Source: CAZYWA01 sp964650975 [NCBI: uncultured bacterium]
GTDB lineage: Bacteria > JADJOY01
Length of the DNA stretch: 8,661 nucleotides
Direction: 5' to 3'
Assembly: GCA_964650975.1 (NCBI GenBank)
Contig: CAZYWA010000344.1
Span: 1-8,661, forward strand
Shown: piece by piece, positions 6,530 to 8,661 of the stretch
How the letters are laid out: every line of letters begins with the position of its first letter
How positions within the stretch are numbered: position 1 is the stretch's first letter
Position numbers and translations under genes: made by a program
The notes under the pieces: generated by a model
The model's database searches: none
Told to the model about the DNA's origin: nothing
The model's input: the letters and a program-made list of their open reading frames with translations, nothing else

Positions 6530-7354
6530 TCACTTGCTGCGGCGCTTCAGGATCAGACGATCCGAGCCCTTCTTCTTGCGAGTCCGGTAGCCCTTGGTCG
6601 GCACGCCCCACGGCGTGCACGGGTGCCGGCCTCCCGAGCTCTTGCCTTCACCGCCGCCGAGGGGATGGTCGATCGGGTTCATCGCCACTCCGCGCACGCT
6701 CGGTCGCCAGCCGAGATGGCGGTTCCGTCCCGCCTTCCCGATGCTGACGTTGCCGTGGTCGGTGTTTCCCACCTGACCCACCGTGGCGCGGCACTCGAGA
6801 CGCACCAGACGAACCTCGCCCGAGGGCAGCTTGAGGGTCGCGTAGTCCGCTTCCTTCGCCAGCAGCTGCGCCGCGCCGCCCGCGGTGCGCACCATCTGGC
6901 CGCCACGTCCGGGCTGGAGCTCGACGTTGTGCACCATCGTGCCGGCCGGCATCGACTTGAGCGGCAGGGCGTTTCCCGGCCGGATGTCGGCGCCTTCGCC
7001 CGAGAGCACGCTGTCGCCGATCGCGAGTCCCACCGGCGCCAGGATGTAGCGCTTCTCGCCGTCGGCGTAGTGCAGCAGCGCGAGATTGGCGGAGCGGTTC
7101 GGGTCGTACTCGAGGCTCGCCACCTTCGCCGGCACGCCGTCCTTGTTGCGACGGAAGTCGATGATCCGGTAACGGCGCCGCGCACCACCGCCCCGATGCC
7201 GCGCGGTGATGTGGCCGTGAACGTTGCGACCGCCCTTCTTTCGAAGGTCCTCGGTGAGCGAACGCTCGGGACGCTCTTTCGAGAGATCGGGCTCGACCAC
7301 GGCCGTCTGGAAACGCCGGCCGGCGGAGGTGGGACGGAAGGTTCGAATCGGCAT
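6530..7354 (-). CDS. rplB: Large-subunit ribosomal protein L2 (uL2)
   Basis: This 274-residue protein is full length for L2. It has the N-terminal RNA-binding OB-like domain ([17 protein letters not shown], about 41-57), the SH3-like domain, and the C-terminal loop [12 protein letters not shown] at about 226-237. The Asp-His pair there (D229/H230) corresponds to the E. coli D228/H229 implicated in peptidyl transfer. The second histidine of the E. coli loop is Leu here, a variation I recall from other bacteria. The tail [12 protein letters not shown] and the basic C-terminus ending RRSK are intact. I chose MPIRTF as the start: GAGGA lies 5 nt before it, and the 25 codons open upstream overlap rplW and resemble nothing. 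The gap from rplW is 11 nt. Confidence 0.97.
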   Translation of the reverse strand: MPIRTFRPTSAGRRFQTAVVEPDLSKERPERSLTEDLRKKGGRNVHGHITARHRGGGARRRYRIIDFRRNKDGVPAKVASLEYDPNRSANLALLHYADGEKRYILAPVGLAIGDSVLSGEGADIRPGNALPLKSMPAGTMVHNVELQPGRGGQMVRTAGGAAQLLAKEADYATLKLPSGEVRLVRLECRATVGQVGNTDHGNVSIGKAGRNRHLGWRPSVRGVAMNPIDHPLGGGEGKSSGGRHPCTPWGVPTKGYRTRKKKGSDRLILKRRSK

Positions 7355-7365
7355 CGGAGTCCTCG

Positions 7366-7653
7366 TCAGGCCTGCTCGAAGAAGTCGATGGTGTCGCCGG
7401 CACGAAGCTCGACCACGGCCTTCTTCCAATCCGGGCTCTCGCGCAAACGCTTGCCGAGCCGCTTCACCTTGCCGGTCACCTTCGAGGTGCGAACCGTCAC
7501 CACGTGCACCTTGAAGATCTCTTCGATGGCGTGACGGATCTGCGCCTTGTTGGCATCGGTGCGCACCGCGAACACCACCTGGTTGGCGTCCTCCTTCAAG
7601 CGGACGCTCTTCTCGGTGACGATCGGCTTGAGGATCACGTGATAGGGATTCAT
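7366..7653 (-). CDS. rplW: Large-subunit ribosomal protein L23 (uL23)
   Basis: This 95-residue protein has the L23 signature [13 protein letters not shown] at residues 7-19, then the [21 protein letters not shown] helix region and the [12 protein letters not shown] loop typical of bacterial L23. L23 sits at the tunnel exit and is the docking point for trigger factor and SRP. The ATG overlaps the rplD stop as ATGA. Upstream sequence shows no strong Shine-Dalgarno, so its translation probably depends on ribosomes terminating on rplD. The product is about the usual length, with no insertion or truncation. Confidence 0.97.
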   Translation of the reverse strand: MNPYHVILKPIVTEKSVRLKEDANQVVFAVRTDANKAQIRHAIEEIFKVHVVTVRTSKVTGKVKRLGKRLRESPDWKKAVVELRAGDTIDFFEQA

Positions 7654-8276
7654 GAGGCGCCCAATCTTTTGCCGATCGCGTCGAGCGCTTCGCGCGTGAC
7701 GATCAAATGCTCGTGGTTGAGCACGTCGAACACGTTGAGCCCGCCGACCTCGAGGGCCTTCACCGCCGGCATGTTGCGCGCCGCGCGCGACGTGGTCGAA
7801 TCCTCGCCGGCGTACACGATCAGAGCGCTCTGGACGCCCATCCGCGTCAGGGCCTCACGCAGCGCCTTGGTCTTCGCCGCCTCGAGCCCCAGCCCTTCCA
7901 CCACCACGAGCTTGCCTTCCGACACTCGCAGGCTGAGTGCCGCGCACAGGGCACCGCGCCGCGCGCTGCGCGGAATGCGGTACTCGTAGCTGCGCGGCTT
8001 GGGCCCGAAGATCGTCGAGCCGCCCCGCCACAGCGGGCTGCGCCGGCTGCCGACGCGAGCACGGCCCGTGCCCTTCTGCTTCCAGGGCTTGAGGCCGCCG
8101 CCGGTCATGTCGGATCGCGACTTGGTCGAGGCGCAGCCGCGCCGCCGGTTGGCGAGCTGCATCAAGACGGCGTCGTGGAGCAGGTGCTCGCGCACCTCGA
8201 CGCCGAAGATTCCGGCATCGAGCTCCACCGCCGCCAACTTCTGCTGGCTGGGGCCGAAGCAGTCCGCGGTAGGCAT
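7650..8276 (-). CDS. rplD: Large-subunit ribosomal protein L4 (uL4)
   Basis: This protein has 208 residues, normal for L4. It has the N-terminal [18 protein letters not shown] segment (about residues 23-40). The long basic loop that reaches into the peptide exit tunnel follows at about 44-85, with the hallmark [12 protein letters not shown]. The C-terminal half contains the KLVVVEGL and AARNMP motifs. L4 binds 23S rRNA domain I and lines the tunnel constriction with L22. In E. coli it also represses the S10 operon through a leader mRNA; no such leader exists here. The N-terminus is complete and shows no trace of fused L3 sequence. The ATG overlaps the rpsJ stop (TGATG) and the stop overlaps rplW by 4 nt. 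A GGAG in the end of rpsJ, about 11 nt before the ATG, is a slightly distant ribosome binding site. Confidence 0.97.
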   Translation of the reverse strand: MPTADCFGPSQQKLAAVELDAGIFGVEVREHLLHDAVLMQLANRRRGCASTKSRSDMTGGGLKPWKQKGTGRARVGSRRSPLWRGGSTIFGPKPRSYEYRIPRSARRGALCAALSLRVSEGKLVVVEGLGLEAAKTKALREALTRMGVQSALIVYAGEDSTTSRAARNMPAVKALEVGGLNVFDVLNHEHLIVTREALDAIGKRLGAS

Positions 8277-8278
8277 CA
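8274..8278 (-). other. rpsJ/rplD stop-start junction (TGATG) at the position where rplC is expected
   Basis: The TGA of rpsJ (8276-8278) and the ATG of rplD (8274-8276) share one adenine. In the canonical S10 operon about 620-650 nt encoding L3 (rplC) would lie here. No remnant is visible: S10 ends with the normal VDVEIKL and L4 begins with a normal N-terminus. The TGATG overlap allows direct termination-reinitiation coupling from rpsJ to rplD. Confidence 0.9.
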
Positions 8279-8584
8279 GAGCTTGATCTCCACGTCCACA
8301 CCCGCGCTCAGGTCGAGCCTCATGAGCGCGTCGATGGTCTGCTGGGTTGGCTCGAGCATGTCGAGAAGACGCTTGTGGGTGCGGATCTCGAACTGCTCTC
8401 GTGACTTCTTGTCGATGTGAGGGCTCCGAAGGACGCAGAACTTGTTGATCTTGGTCGGCAAGGGAATGGGACCCGCGACGCGCGCACCGGTGCGCCGCGC
8501 GGTCTCGACGATCTCGGCCACCGACTGGTCGAGCAGCCGGTGGTCGTAAGCCTTGAGCCTGATCCGGATCTTCTGGTTCTTCAT
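8276..8584 (-). CDS. rpsJ: Small-subunit ribosomal protein S10 (uS10, NusE)
   Basis: This 102-residue protein matches the usual S10 length (about 102-105). It starts [20 protein letters not shown] and carries the family segment [19 protein letters not shown] near residues 40-60, then the conserved [12 protein letters not shown] stretch. S10 binds the 3' major (head) domain of 16S rRNA; in well-studied bacteria it also acts as NusE in transcription antitermination. I chose this ATG because S10 homology begins here; the same frame is open 18 codons upstream, but that part runs into tuf. The Shine-Dalgarno sequence is weak (AAGAG close to the ATG), so coupling to tuf translation is plausible. 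Its TGA shares one base with the rplD ATG, where rplC would normally follow. Confidence 0.97.
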   Translation of the reverse strand: MKNQKIRIRLKAYDHRLLDQSVAEIVETARRTGARVAGPIPLPTKINKFCVLRSPHIDKKSREQFEIRTHKRLLDMLEPTQQTIDALMRLDLSAGVDVEIKL

Positions 8585-8606
8585 CGCTCTTGCACCGCGT
8601 GTTTCA

Positions 8607-8661
8607 TCACTCGAGGATCTTGGCGACGACGCCGGCACCCACCGTGCGGCCGCCTTCCCGG
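8607..8661 (-). CDS. tuf: Elongation factor Tu, C-terminal end (partial)
   Basis: Only the last 17 codons plus the TGA stop are inside the window; the gene continues past the high-coordinate edge. The translated tail reads [17 protein letters not shown], the standard C-terminus of EF-Tu domain 3. EF-Tu is the GTPase that delivers aminoacyl-tRNA to the ribosomal A site. The stop lies 22 nt upstream of rpsJ, the common bacterial fusA-tuf-rpsJ arrangement, which suggests co-transcription with the ribosomal genes. The fragment is too short to say whether this is the only tuf copy. Confidence 0.95.
   Translation of the reverse strand, partial: REGGRTVGAGVVAKILE

Noticed and set aside
6464-7534. 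Plus-strand open frame of 356 codons opposite rplB and rplW
   Set aside because: Same reason: antisense to highly conserved genes, with low-complexity composition and no domain.
7855-8301. Alternative minus-strand frame over rpsJ-rplD, examined as a possible remnant of rplC
   Set aside because: Its translation is an arginine/alanine-rich shadow of L4 and contains no L3 motif, so it does not rescue the missing gene.

Overview
The window is one uninterrupted, minus-strand bacterial ribosomal-protein superoperon, the fused S10 and spc clusters. It is read from high to low coordinates: tuf (3' end only), rpsJ, rplD, rplW, rplB, rpsS, rplV, rpsC, rplP, rpmC, rpsQ, rplN, rplX, rplE, rpsZ (S14, zinc type), rpsH, rplF, rplR, rpsE, rpmD, rplO, then probably the first codons of secY at the window edge. 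All twenty complete genes are intact and near family length. The DNA is clearly GC-rich (by eye well above 60% G+C), which is why long spurious frames are open on the plus strand. The proteins are bacterial in type, not archaeal. Zinc-binding S14 and an L24 with a four-cysteine ribbon, together with tuf directly ahead of rpsJ, fit a non-enterobacterial lineage. I cannot name the phylum; a GC-rich uncultured soil lineage would fit, but that is a guess.

Layout. 8607-8661 is the EF-Tu C-terminus. 4195-8584 is the S10 part (rpsJ to rpsQ) and 21-4177 is the spc part (rplN to rplO). Genes are separated by 3-51 nt or overlap by 1-11 nt. There is no gap above 51 nt, no visible terminator and no room for an obvious internal promoter, so the block is probably co-transcribed, with translational coupling at several junctions. 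Five genes use non-ATG starts (rpsC TTG; rplV, rpmC, rpsZ and rpsE GTG), and each is supported by a good Shine-Dalgarno sequence.

The main anomaly is that rplC (ribosomal protein L3), which normally lies between rpsJ and rplD, is absent. The rpsJ stop and the rplD start share one base in a TGATG junction, both flanking proteins look complete, and no other reading frame in the window looks like L3. L3 is a universal core protein of the large subunit, so it must either be encoded elsewhere (relocation), or have been lost from the assembly or genome by a very clean deletion. This is the one observation that merits real follow-up. The rest is a conventional, well-preserved core operon, and I found no mobile element, CRISPR array, RNA gene or unknown system.
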